From Diadema setosum (lineage: Eukaryota; Echinodermata; Echinoidea; Diadematoida; Diadematidae), in contig NC_092695.1 of NCBI RefSeq assembly GCF_964275005.1, forward strand, positions 11,113,697-11,177,696: 64,000 nucleotides of DNA. Direction: 5' to 3'. The notes beneath the pieces are model-generated. The model was given only the letters and a program-made list of their open reading frames with translations. It was not told the origin of the DNA and searched no databases. Of this stretch, positions 35,240 to 46,179 are shown in pieces (positions within the stretch are counted from its first letter, which is position 1; the number at the start of each line of letters is the position of its first letter). The position numbers and the translations under genes are program-made.

Positions 35240-37740
35240 AATGTGCCTCCATTACGTGACTGTGTTTAGCCAATCACTAACCGGTATTTGACTAACTCAT
35301 TTAATATAACGTTTTAAAAAACACACTTTTAATCAGGTCACAACATTCTTATTTGATTGTCAGTAGGCCTACTTCAAACATAACTCTTCAATCTTAGATG
35401 GTAGTCACAAACCAACGTGGTTTTATTATTTTCTATCATCAGAATTCAATGCGTATATTGATTTCATGTATATTTATTTAGAACGGAGAAATTATTCTCT
35501 TTAAATCAAAGAAGAGCGCAATCCTGTTAATCTGACTTGGAAATCATTGATTACATTAGGCCTACTCGTTATACACCATACACAGTGCTAAATTCAGACC
35601 TACTAAATAGCTCGATATACGCATTCTTTCGTCCGTCTTTCATCGTCATTTTTTGCTCTGTCTTTGCACTTTCATTGCTGTTCCATTCTGTGGTGCACAT
35701 TGCGCTTGCAAAACGGTTGATATATAATACATATCACTTGTAATTTATTTAAAATTATTCTCATAATGGTTGTCATGTTATTTGTTTCCGTCAATGAACG
35801 AGGTAGTATTTCAAACGCAACTCTCGAAACTTCAGAATTGCGACAATATTGTGATCAATACTATGATAATGACTGATTGCATCCATATATCCGAACGAGT
35901 TAAACACACACGAACAACTATACTCTGACGTTTATTATTTGCCTTCTTATTTGTCTACTATCTATATTGTGACAAGTTGTTTCAATTTTCACAAAGCGTA
36001 AGACACAATTATAATGTGTAAATAGCAACTATCATTACCACCAGCGTTACAAACATCGAAATCCGAAGAATTTAAAACATAACGTAGTTTCAATAAAGTA
36101 GATGTCATCGTCAGCCAAACAAGAACCTTGTCAAATACAAGAAAGAAGAACGAAAGAAATTGATATATCCATAGGAACTTAAAATAACAGGACAAAAAAG
36201 AAGTTGGAATAAGAGGAAAGAATGAGGAAAAGAACAGTGACTGAATCAAATACATTTTCTTTGATACCCGACGTTAAAATCCCTTCATCTGATCAAATTG
36301 GAAGGTTTGATGCCAAAAGCATGCCGACTGCTTTGAAACAGATTTCAGAAATTTCAAGGAAACCATTTCGATTTAAAAGGAAGTAATAAAACCGTTTAAA
36401 TTGTTCTAATTGCTTTCGAAAATGTGTTTGGCTTTTGATTAGGATCACTCTCGTTCGTTTTTATTGATTGTGCTACTGAGTACCAAACAAACAGCTATCA
36501 GTGTGTGAGCACCAATAATTAAGGTGATATGTGGGGTTTTACATGTTTTGTTCTTTCGGAAAAATACATATTATTGGAAATGCTGATTAAAGTCCCATGT
36601 TTACAATAGTTTATTGGACATATTTTTGTGTAAATGGAAAGTGAAAATCAAGGAATAAAAAACATGCAAAGATGAAATACTAAGTTTAACATCATACCGT
36701 AAGATTTTTACATTTTTGCTACCCATCTATAAAATTAATGTTATGTTACCTCTAATCACATTACGTTACATTTCTCTACGGATAAAAAGCATCCTTTCAG
36801 TATAAATAGGTGTTGTAGGGACTGGGAATCTTGTTACCAATAGGAATAGGTATTCAATACATGGCATGATTTTTCACATCAAGTGACGAACAGTAACAGA
36901 TTAAATATTGTATAATGCTTGCTTACACCTCCAGATGATGTAAACAAACATTGAAAAATATACTTATGTCGTGAATACCACACGTCTGCATTTATTCCCT
37001 GACATAGTTATAGACTCCCGCCTATCCATCTTCTTTTCGCCTAAAAGTTTTTAGAAAGTTTGATATGAATCTAATACGATGGAGTAAATAATAAACAATA
37101 TTCTCTTTTAACTTGAAGTTTGGATTAACTCTTGAAACGTTGACATCTTTGTTGCCCTTGTGCTAAAAAAAAACAAAAAAACGCAGTACTATTGAAAGTG
37201 AATCTAGATTTTTGTTAGTTTTTCTTGGAACGATATATTAATGCTCGTCTTGTTTATATACTTTGTCCAATGAAATTATACACACCTTGAACAGAGAACA
37301 TAGATCTACTACAGTATCTTGACTGAACATTTTCCGCTGTTCCTGGTCAAGCATTGTAAACGGGATGATGAATTTTGTTTGTACGTGTACTTGTAATTTT
37401 CGGGACTGATGCGAAATAAGAACTAACTGGAAGATACTGAGATGCCAACATTCATGCTGATTATTCTCCAGTGCAGAGAATGATAAAAGAGCGAATAAAC
37501 AAATAAATAATTATTTTCATTTGTTTTTCGAAATTATGGAACATTTCTGTTTTGCGCTGCGTCCACCATTATTGTGTTTGCAGGAAGCTGAATGCCCTGT
37601 GTCAACGGGTTGTCTTTTCTTTTTTTCACGTTTCTACAGCTCAAAACAAACAATAGCAGAATTATGTAAATTTGTAATTCAAGTGTTCACATGCAAATGG
37701 TGTCCAAATGAAATGTATCATCAATACACATTACTGTTAT
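35240..37740. other. Gene-free stretch, partly 3' flank of the lengsin-like gene
   Basis: AT-rich with no exon recognised. TTTATT at 36991-36996 (AATAAA on the minus strand) is one possible polyadenylation signal for the gene ending at 37761. Confidence 0.35.
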
Positions 37741-37760
37741 GTCGAAGAGGAACCCGTTAA

Positions 37761-39131
37761 CTAAATGTATTCAAAGTACATTTTGTATTCCCATTTAGGG
37801 TCTTGCTTGAGGTGTGCCTTCGAGTATTCCTTCATCTCATGAATCTTGAGTACAGTGAACTCCCTAACGAACTCTTCGCCAAGAGCTGCCCGCATGACGT
37901 CATCTTTGGCAAGCGCCTCCAAAGCAGCGTCCATAGTTGACGGCAGGATGGCGGTGTCACTGGGCACGTTGCCGTCCAGGTATGCGTTGTTGACCACATG
38001 TTCCGGTGGGACTAGTTCGCGTTGGATGCCGTCGATACCGGCAGCGATCGTCGCTGCGATGGTGAGGTAGGGGTTGCTTCCGCTGGCTCCCATTCTGTTC
38101 TCGAGATAGGTGTCAGGACCACAAACTTTGGCGCGAATGGCGCACGTACGATTATCAATTCCCCACGTGGCATTGTAAGGCGCAAATGAGTTTGCTTCGA
38201 ATCTCTTCAGGCAGTTGACTGTTGGAGCCATGATAACGCTAAGGGCCGGAGCATGGGCTAGCAATCCGGCTATCCAATGGCGCCCGATCTTTGATATACC
38301 GGTGGGATGGTTGGCATCATATAGCAAGGGGGTCTGCCGATTAGCATCCCACAATGAGTGACAAATGTGGGCAGAGCTCCCGTTCAGCTCCGGCCATGGT
38401 TTGCTCATGAAGCTCGCCACGTATCCCCTTTGCATGGCAACCTCCTTGATGGTTGTTTTGTACGTATGTGCAACATCTCCGGCCTCTATGCCAAAGCTTG
38501 GCTTGTATGTGATCTCGACTTGGCCTGGACTCTTTTCAGTGTCTATCATTTCAGAGTCCACGCCCACGGCAGGCAGGGCCCTCATCAGGGAACTTATGAG
38601 AAGAGGGTCGGTGTAGTTCCGCACAGTGGCGCGAAGGTTGAAGTCCTGCGTCAAAGGCTGCCCGGTCTGGCGATTCACGACATAAAATTCGTGTTCGTGC
38701 GCGGTCAAAAGGGACAGCCCCATGTTGTATAATCTCTTCACTTGGTTCCTGGCTAGCGTTCTAGGGAACAGACCTACCGGCTTTCCATCCAAGACTGGCT
38801 CAATGAGGACCCTGGCCGTATTATCACACCATGGCAGTAAGCGAAAGGTTGACAAGTCGGGTAGCCACAGGGCGTCCGAATACTTGCCGTCAGAGATATA
38901 CATGGCGTCGGGGACTGGGATACCTTTGCTATCAAGGCCCAGGTGAGCAATGGGTATTCCGATGCCGCGAGTTGCTTTGTCCCGGAAGTGACGAGCGGGT
39001 ACGATCTTTGACCTAGCGATGCCGTGTAGATCACCAAACTCAAAGCGGACGAATTCGACGTCCTTGTCGTCGATCTCCTTCATTATGTCTTCCAAGCTGA
39101 CTCCCGTACGGTTTACATCGAGACAAGCCAT
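37761..39131 (-). CDS. LGSN: Lengsin / class I glutamine synthetase-like protein
   Basis: One uninterrupted coding exon of 456 residues. ATG at 39131 follows a splice acceptor directly (TTGTCGTACAG|ATG), which is why I prefer it to an upstream in-frame start that would add 18 intron-derived residues. The N-terminal beta-grasp domain has VRFEFGDLHG at 28-37. The catalytic barrel keeps metal ligands E146 and E148 (HEHEF), E199, E206 (GQVE), H255 and E344, and nucleotide- or phosphate-site arginines R310, R328, R333 and R346 (LENR). However, the flap that in class I glutamine synthetase reads GYEAP is NSFAP here, so the flap glutamate is replaced by F316, and the usual Asp50 loop is not evident. 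That pattern resembles glutamine synthetase-fold ligases using amines, or lengsin, which in vertebrates is a non-enzymatic lens protein. Activity is therefore uncertain. GC-rich and intact. Confidence 0.87.
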   Translation of the reverse strand: MACLDVNRTGVSLEDIMKEIDDKDVEFVRFEFGDLHGIARSKIVPARHFRDKATRGIGIPIAHLGLDSKGIPVPDAMYISDGKYSDALWLPDLSTFRLLPWCDNTARVLIEPVLDGKPVGLFPRTLARNQVKRLYNMGLSLLTAHEHEFYVVNRQTGQPLTQDFNLRATVRNYTDPLLISSLMRALPAVGVDSEMIDTEKSPGQVEITYKPSFGIEAGDVAHTYKTTIKEVAMQRGYVASFMSKPWPELNGSSAHICHSLWDANRQTPLLYDANHPTGISKIGRHWIAGLLAHAPALSVIMAPTVNCLKRFEANSFAPYNATWGIDNRTCAIRAKVCGPDTYLENRMGASGSNPYLTIAATIAAGIDGIQRELVPPEHVVNNAYLDGNVPSDTAILPSTMDAALEALAKDDVMRAALGEEFVREFTVLKIHEMKEYSKAHLKQDPKWEYKMYFEYI

Positions 39132-39139
39132 CTGTACGA

Positions 39140-41106
39140 CAAATAGAAAAGAATGTAAAGATATGAATATGATAATATCTGGCACAACTGATTAACTGTC
39201 AGCTGGAGATGAGTAAACACAATGTTTGACTACCTTAAAAATGAGTTGTAATTCACTGCAGCTTTCTTTGAATATCAGCAAAATACATTGTTCAAATTGA
39301 CGAATTCTTGCGTCGTGTTATTCTCTTTTTTTATCGCAACTGATTGACGAATTTTCCTTCATGTTCATAGACGTAGATAAGCACCAATGATTAACATTCG
39401 GCGTTTTAGTGTAGTATTCATAATAAAAATCATGCGCGTACATTAAACTTGGATTGGACTGCGTTGATGAAAACGTCAGTTAGTTGCAATAAAAAATAAT
39501 ACATTGTACATGCAAATGTCAAAAGGAAAATGAATTCTTTCGATTTCCTGACCCAAGAACGGCCATCGTGTGGTCATATTTTTTACAGCAAGAAATGGGA
39601 AAACGATGCAATAAAAACAAACGTTATCTTACAACAGTGATAAGCATGTCGCTTTTGCTTTTTAAAGAACAAATACTAAAGGATATCACAGTGCAACATT
39701 TTAACTTTAATTAACGAACTACTCTCGGTGAGATTAAGCCACCCAGACTATTACTGTTATACAAACAAAATCTATCTATTGTGTAATCAAGCATATTATT
39801 CAAATAGTTTAACGAACGAATTTAGTGTGGAGCCTTTGGGTCTTCAACCTTAGAATCGGTAGATTGTTATAGTAATCATTTTTTTTTTTCATCAAGGTTT
39901 GATCACCACGTAAAAATGTTTTTGATATTGATGTTTCTATTTCACACATAATGTTTATAGTGAGAAAGGCTTTGTAGTGTACATTGCACGACAAGTCTTA
40001 ACAGCACCAAAAGGAGCAAATGAATGAATAAACACGCAAACAGATGCAACCTTCTAGCCAGGTAAAGACTCACATTAAGCTTAAAGCAATCACAAGAATG
40101 AGCCCGAAGAAAGTAATATTCACAAAAATGAATTATCCTCATTTGCATAATATCTCTCTCCCTTGACAAATGACTCCTTTCCCACGCTATTATGGTAACG
40201 CATATTTCTTGCAATACAGCAGCATCAGCAGTGGCAACGACATCCCATGGATGGCATCGAATTTCATGCCGTTTTTCTTAATTTACACGGCCAGACTATT
40301 CGACTGCACAACTAAACATTGATGCAAAATATATACAGAAGTCAAATTGCTGATCGCTGTGGTACTTTCTTTGTCTTTTCTTCTTCTTTTTTTTTTAATA
40401 CGAATAATTTATTCGATACCGAAGTGTATCATATGATTTCAAGAAACTGTGTTACAAATGCCCTGGAGTATACAGAGAGAAACGTAATTGAAATATCCAT
40501 AGAATTCTAATTGTCATTACTTTAATCAAAGTGTTTAGCTATCAACCACACAGAAGCTGACAAGTCTGTATCGAGAATTAGGTATCAAAAATTAAAGATG
40601 ATTATCGTTTAATGGTGATCTCTGCGTTATCTAAAAAAAAAAAAAAAATACACAGAGGTGGAGGCCTAGTCATTGCAACTCACAGGGGCAATTTCTCTCA
40701 CACAGACAGTAAGAAGGAAGATGTCAGATTTGAAATTCAATAAACAAGAAAACAAAGAAACAAAAGCAACAGAAGGACGTCAAAGTCAACGAGACTTCTG
40801 GTTCTCCATATAGCCATCTTCACGTAAATACATGTATGGCGTCTCTTGCCTAGAAATCCTTTTCATTGAGTGCTCATAAGGGCCAAGAAAATTATGATTG
40901 TCCTCAAATTCATAAGAGGAGACACCCCTTTTTGAGGATGTATTTTTACAGTGTTACAATGGATTTCCTATGCTCAGTTCCAAGTCATTATGAAGCTGAT
41001 GAGCAAGTTTTTTTTTAAATCTTTTGAATGAATATGAATAATGTTTCTATGAATGATCCCGAAATGATCAAATGAACGGAAAAAAATAGCCATAGATCTA
41101 ACTTAC
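39140..41106 (-). other. Probable 5' intron of the lengsin-like gene
   Basis: AT-rich, with no coding exon seen, between the predicted non-coding first exon and the coding exon. Confidence 0.5.
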
Positions 41107-41270
41107 CGTTGATTTGATCAAAAAGCACAATTAGAAGAGAACAGGGATTTAATGCAACAATTGAATGAAGAATGAAGATCTGAAGCTGTAAGAGTGAATC
41201 GAGCTCCTTCTCGTTCCCCGCAGAATCGTCACCTTTTTCCGAGACGCAGTATCTCCTCGCATTTATATTA
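41107..41270 (-). promoter_or_regulatory. TATA box and non-coding first exon of the lengsin-like gene
   Basis: On the minus strand TAATATAAAT (41270-41261) precedes a likely start near 41236. The exon runs to a strong donor, CAACG|GTAAGT, ending at 41107. No long open frame lies within it. It would join the coding exon at 39131 across an intron of about 1.98 kb. Strand, distance, donor and the exon-opening ATG all agree. Confidence 0.6.
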
Positions 41271-41559
41271 CCAGCTGACTTATGTTAAAAGCTCATCGCA
41301 ATTATGGAAGTATTGGGAAGTACAAAAATAAGCCTCAAAGCAAATTTGCGATCTTTGCTATCCAAGCTGTTTGGTGCTCCCAGAAAAAGTTGTCTTTCAA
41401 GTTTGGTTCCGTTGCAGATGATTGGTTGTTTATATTGATCCGCCATTGCCATGTCGACGGAATTCCGAGATGGTATTCATTCACGAGAACTAACCACTGC
41501 GGTCAGCTGTGACTTTTCCACCGGAAGAGAACGATCGTCCTCGGTGCCCACGGAGGGCG

Positions 41560-41905
41560 GTAGACTAAGAGATAGAGAAAGAGAGAGGAAAAAGAAGATG
41601 TCGAAAGATTGAGAGAGAGGGGGCGGGGGGGGGGGAGAGACAGGTGGAGCATAGAAGAGGTTGTAGCTTAATTGTATAAGACTCAGTTGACAATAATTAC
41701 ACACACGTGCGCACGCGCACATAATATTCGGACAAGGAATCATACAGGTAATAAAAGGTTGAGAGAGGGAGGATTCTGGATTGGTAAAAGCCATAAAAGA
41801 GAAATGGGAATAAAGAGTCAACCGAGGGAGAAGAGAAAACAAACAACAGAAGGGAGAAGACAGGAGAAAGCGCAGAGGAGGAGGGAGAGATAGAGAGAGA
41901 GTAAA
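41560..41905. repeat. Purine-rich low-complexity tract
   Basis: GA-rich runs (AGAGAGAGG, GGGGGGGGGG near 41626, then GAGGGAGAGATAGAGAGAG) give poly-Leu/Ser/Pro frames on the minus strand that are not genes. Confidence 0.7.
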
Positions 41906-41909
41906 TGAA

Positions 41910-42570
41910 AGCATTACAGAATTGTCGGCAGAATTGTAAGTAGAACTCTTGATGCATAAAGTTATCTGAATAGCCTCACTACACAACGTGTCAGCGGTGA
42001 TGGACAATACTGCATATTCATTGACGTTAGAAAAACAAAACTCATTCATTTATGGGTAACTCAACGAACAGGGTGACTTGGGTGAAAAAGGGAAGAACCG
42101 GTAAAATGAGCACTAGAAGAAAAAGAAAAGATATGAATCCGGAAGCTCAAACAGGAAAGAACTTAAATGATTACGTAATGAAGAGGAAAAAAAGTGCTAG
42201 AGAATTGACCCTGAGTCCTCCCTCTCCTCAGGGACGTTATGCTAATCTACGATGATCGCCATGACTAATATAATACATTGAGGACTATCATAGGTTTCAG
42301 TCATCTTTAATAATCTCAAAAGAAGCGAAACCAATCGGCCGGAAAATGAATCCGGCAGATGTGACAGTTCACACTCTCCTATTCCTTTTCCTCTGATGAA
42401 ATACCGTCCTTATTTTCACATCTGCCCTCACGCGGGGATAGTGTTACTGCGCCAGACACCGTGGATGGGTGCTTCCAAGAATGAACGTGTTGCCTGTATC
42501 GGCTGGGTGTTTAAGGGGGCGTGACGTTGGCGATGGTATTTAAAGCATAACGTTTGATTCTAATAATGCA
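41910..42570. other. Gene-free stretch
   Basis: A plus-strand Lys/Arg-rich frame at 42052-42255 shows no recognisable domain and no splice support. Otherwise unremarkable. Confidence 0.35.
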
Positions 42571-42572
42571 CA

Positions 42573-42675
<103 letters not shown>

Positions 42676-42680
42676 ATTCA

Positions 42681-42838
42681 GGGCTCCACACTAACTTTTA
42701 TTTTTGGTGGCCCAAAGGCAAACATCCGACCTTTTTTGGTGGCCCAATCAGGCCACCAAATTCTTCATTTCTGAAATTTTGGTGGCCCGACGTGCGTTTT
42801 TGATGGCCCCGGGCCACCGGGCCACCGTTAGTGTCGAG
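42681..42838. mobile_element. Small inverted-repeat element with GGTGGCCC repeats
   Basis: GGGCTCCACACTAAC at 42681-42695 is mirrored by GTTAGTGTCGAG at 42827-42838 (complement CTCGACACTAAC). GGTGGCCC or its complement GGGCCACC occurs six times between them. TAGTGTCGAGCCC at 54291-54303 carries the same end, so it is a dispersed family. It sits between two microsatellites. Confidence 0.6.
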
Positions 42839-42879
42839 TATATAACAGCAATTAGTTTCTGCTCGGAGTCACAACAGTA

Positions 42880-42938
42880 GGTCAATATAAAAATTCGTCA
42901 AAATTACATCTCTATAAACCACGGAGTTTTTATATTGA

Positions 42939-42940
<2 letters not shown>
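42880..42940. repeat. Hairpin with perfect 14-bp arms
   Basis: GGTCAATATAAAAA (42880-42893) and TTTTTATATTGACC (42927-42940) flank a 33-base loop directly before a (TA)n tract. Confidence 0.75.
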
Positions 42941-42941
<1 letters not shown>

Positions 42942-43000
<59 letters not shown>

Positions 43001-43025
43001 GTGTGTGTGTGTGTGTGTGTGTGTA
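42942..43025. repeat. (TA)n-(TG)n compound microsatellite
   Basis: (TA)n at about 42942-42996, then TTTG and (TG)n to about 43024. Confidence 0.9.
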
Positions 43026-43237
43026 AACACATATAAGCCTATATACCTATAAAACTATAGTGTGTAATACAATGTGTAATGTGTTTGATGACATTGCTGA
43101 AAAGTGATGAAACCGCAAAGCAATGTCATACATAAAATAGATAGATTCAATCAAAATTAAATTGAATATACAGTATATAGGTCATATATATAATATATAT
43201 ATATGTATATATCACAGATGATATTATGATAAATGTG

Positions 43238-43292
43238 ATTTATGATGATAACAATAATAACACCAGTATTTATATAGCGCCTTTTCAAAATA
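43238..43292 (-). mobile_element. LINE 3'-tail remnant
   Basis: On the minus strand it reads AAGGCGCTATATAAATACTG followed by TGTTATTATTGTTATC, the form of tail expected downstream of the CR1/L2-like element at 59-60 kb. Only the tail is recognisable. Confidence 0.45.
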
Positions 43293-43299
43293 GATGAAA

Positions 43300-45500
43300 A
43301 CACTCACACAACTACAACAAAATACAAGAAATCAACAATATATTTACTGAACTAAACAAAAGAGCGAAAACAAAGCAAAACAAATGATGACATTAAACTT
43401 GATGTGATCACTAACCACTGGAATTGATTTAGACCAAAAAGAAGTTTTACTTCTGGAACAAATATAATGGTGTTTTTTTTTTTACGTTTATTCGTTTATC
43501 TATACATTTTTCTTTACTTTACCTGTGTTAACTGCTGACTGCAATGGGGGGGGGGGGGGTGGGGAGACTATTCCAGGATTATTTTGCTGCAACGGTGAAG
43601 GGGCCATGCCTGGCTGTTGTTCGGGCTCACAATATACAATTTGGTATAATCATTTACAAGACAAAATTTTGATGTTGGAATCAATGAAGCGCTCTATGAC
43701 TCATTCACAACTGATTCAGAATCTTAATACGTGACGGAAAGGACGTATAATTACTTTAGAGGCAGAGATTGAAATGGGCACGGAGGTGGAATCGCTGCTT
43801 ATATCTTATCTTTAACTGCGAGAAAGTATGCATGATTGATTCCTGCGATTCTCTGAAAAGCGTATCAAAATTTGTTCTAATTTCTCCTCAGTGGTATTAC
43901 TCCGAAGAGAGTTCATTCCACTATTTGTCTGTATGTAATTATAGATGAAGAAGTGTGGTCGTCTAGTTATAAGCAGAATAATCATTATGGTTAAAGGAAC
44001 ATGATGAAAAAAATGTTAAAAGGGAAAAGCACTCTTTGCCGCATAGAAGTCTCGATTATTTCATATAACACATACCAGAGCTTCCTCAGTTTGAAAATTA
44101 ACGTTCTGTTGTTTGATCCTGTCAGTTCCAATATCAAACGATTATAATTCCAATACTACAAAGTGAACATCAATGGTTATTACGAATCGTAATTTTGATA
44201 CTGCATCATGCTGAATTATCCGATGATTTGGAATGGTAGACCTCAGATTAGTGGTTTGAGTTTAATAGCATTATTCAATGTAGAAAATTGTGCACCGAGT
44301 TTCGCCCGCTTGCGGCTTCAACGGGAATTAGGTGATCATAAGAAATATATTGGTCATTGTATAATAGTCAAACTATAGGAATTTACTAAACAGCCCTGCA
44401 GGGAGATTCCCATTGTCCCTTTTCTAGCTACATGGAATTCAACAAACCAAGCATTACGATCCTCCCCTTTCTTTTCTGTCATTAAATTCGCTAATGTTAG
44501 AATGTTTACATGTTAAAGCCGCATTCCTGACTGTTAATTGGATTAGCCTAATCAAATTTTATAACACATACTGCGCAGAGCCTGTGTATACAACTTGTGA
44601 AATTGATCATCACATTCTACATTTTGTTTCTTCCTACGTCTTTCGGTTTTTCCTTAATGGCTGTCTTGAATACAATTTTTAGTTGAATGGGATTCTAATT
44701 AGTATTAGAATTTTAAAAAAAATAATGAATAAAACAGAAAAACTACAAAAATTTCATCCACAAGAGAATTTTTCTCCTAAAAAAAAATCGTCTTCACAAC
44801 ATATTAGAGAATTGAATAGAATCTATTTGGCGTAATTCCCAACAAATACAATACGTATCACTGGACACTAACACACACACACACACACACACACATACAC
44901 ACAGACACGCACGTACGCACACATGACATCATCAGAACACAATTCAAGATAACCACAAGCATACGCAAAGTAGATGAATTATATATTATGAATAGATAAA
45001 TAACACAAGGGATATTATATCATGTATGACCGACCAAAGCTTTAAGTCCATAACAAAATGATATAAATTTGTGTAATCTGACGGAACCACTCAAAAGCAA
45101 AGTTTGCAAATACTAGTCGGTTGCTTCGGTTGACTGCGTCCTTCAGTTATATAATAATAAAATTCTTGTAGAAGCCACGTTCAGCCAAGTATACGTTCAA
45201 GACAAACATAAATTTTGTCCTGAATATTTGTATGAATCAACCAGTTCAACACGATAAACGCAATTTCCATAGAATTATAGGCCAGAACATACCAAATCCC
45301 CGTAGGCAATAAGTAAAATGTAAATGCATGGCAATGAAAGACAATTAATGCCTTCATTGCCATGGGATAAACATTAATGCATGTTGTCTTACTGCACCAT
45401 AATTCCCTTGGTTTGTGCAGAAATGCTTGTAACCACTCAAAAACATTGTGGTTATTATTGCAATTTCGGAGGGAAAACCGCGAAGAGCGTAGGTGGGAAT
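43300..45500. other. No supported gene
   Basis: Searched by eye for further kinase exons on the minus strand (VAVK, HRDLK and DFG-type words) without success. It contains a G-run at 43546-43563 and a (CA)n tract at about 44872-44902. Confidence 0.35.
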
Positions 45501-45507
45501 CACTCAC

Positions 45508-45642
45508 CGAAGTTACCTCGACCCAGCAGCGTCCTGGCGTCACCATGCCAGGCAATCTCATTTCTTACGATAGGTGGCGCTGTTGAATCAAACGTATCTT
45601 GAACATTAGCATTACCATTGGACGGTATCCAGTGCATGGCCT
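45508..45642 (-). CDS. Orphan exon ending in a protein kinase glycine-rich loop
   Basis: A 135-base minus-strand exon from a good acceptor (GTTAGTATTTCAG) to a GTGAGT donor. It begins with two bases of a split codon, has 44 open codons and ends with one base. The end of the translation, EIAWHGDARTLLGRGNFG, matches the start of a protein kinase domain: a hydrophobic residue, then the GxGxFG ATP loop, which is often interrupted by an intron at about this place. The first part (AMHWIPSNGNANVQDTFDST...) looks like a linker. The preceding and following exons were not found on either side, so this is either one exon of a gene with long introns or a stray duplicated exon. Kinase subfamily unknown. 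Confidence 0.55.
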
Positions 45643-45949
45643 CTGAAATACTAACAAACGTAAATAAGTAGTCCAAGGTGAATTGACAGTCGCTGCATTG
45701 TTTTCATGACGATCGTAGGTCGTAGGAGATGCCTCGTATGCCTAGAAGATGTCTTTATACTGCACCACCATGAGCGTAAAATAGTGATCTTTTCACGAAT
45801 AATCATGGAGAGCGATCTGCGGCGTTCACATGCTCCTTCAGACAAGATGTCGATGTCTTAAACTGGGAGGGCACTGTGATATTGGAAGTATGGCTCAGAT
45901 GATGATGTTAAGTATTGCTAAATATAAAAAATGTGAAGAGTAATTATGA

Positions 45950-46171
45950 TAAAATTGTTCCTTTAGGATAAACTATATAAATTTATGGTTTATTGAGAAA
46001 AATGGTGATAACTTATATCTCTACATTTTAGGCTTTATTGCGACATTTTTATATGGTAGATTTTTTTTTTAATGTGATACAAGTGACCTACATATATACA
46101 TCAAATGTGATAACTCAAACATTTTTTGAATCACTGCTCCAAATGGTAAAAAAAAAAAAAAATTAATACCT
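45950..46171. mobile_element. Copy of the 63-kb TTAA repeat family (partial)
   Basis: Blocks such as TTTATTGCGACATTTTTATA, GACCTACATATATACATCAA and AATCACTGCTCCAAATGGTAAA match, in order and orientation, the element at 63127-63485. The right end ACCT|TTAA is preserved at 46171. The left end could not be fixed. A poly-A insertion lies near the right end, followed by a C-run. Confidence 0.65.
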
Positions 46172-46179
46172 TTAATTTG

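Noticed and set aside
41001-41012. CTGATGAG word, considered as a hammerhead ribozyme core
   Set aside because: No GAAA segment and no pairing stems at the needed spacing.
41477-42049. Minus-strand 190-residue Leu/Ser/Pro-rich frame
   Set aside because: It runs through GA/CT-rich low-complexity DNA and shows no domain.
45651-45845. Arg-rich minus-strand frame next to the kinase exon
   Set aside because: Considered as a preceding kinase-gene exon, but no acceptor/donor pair with a phase matching the exon at 45642 could be defined.
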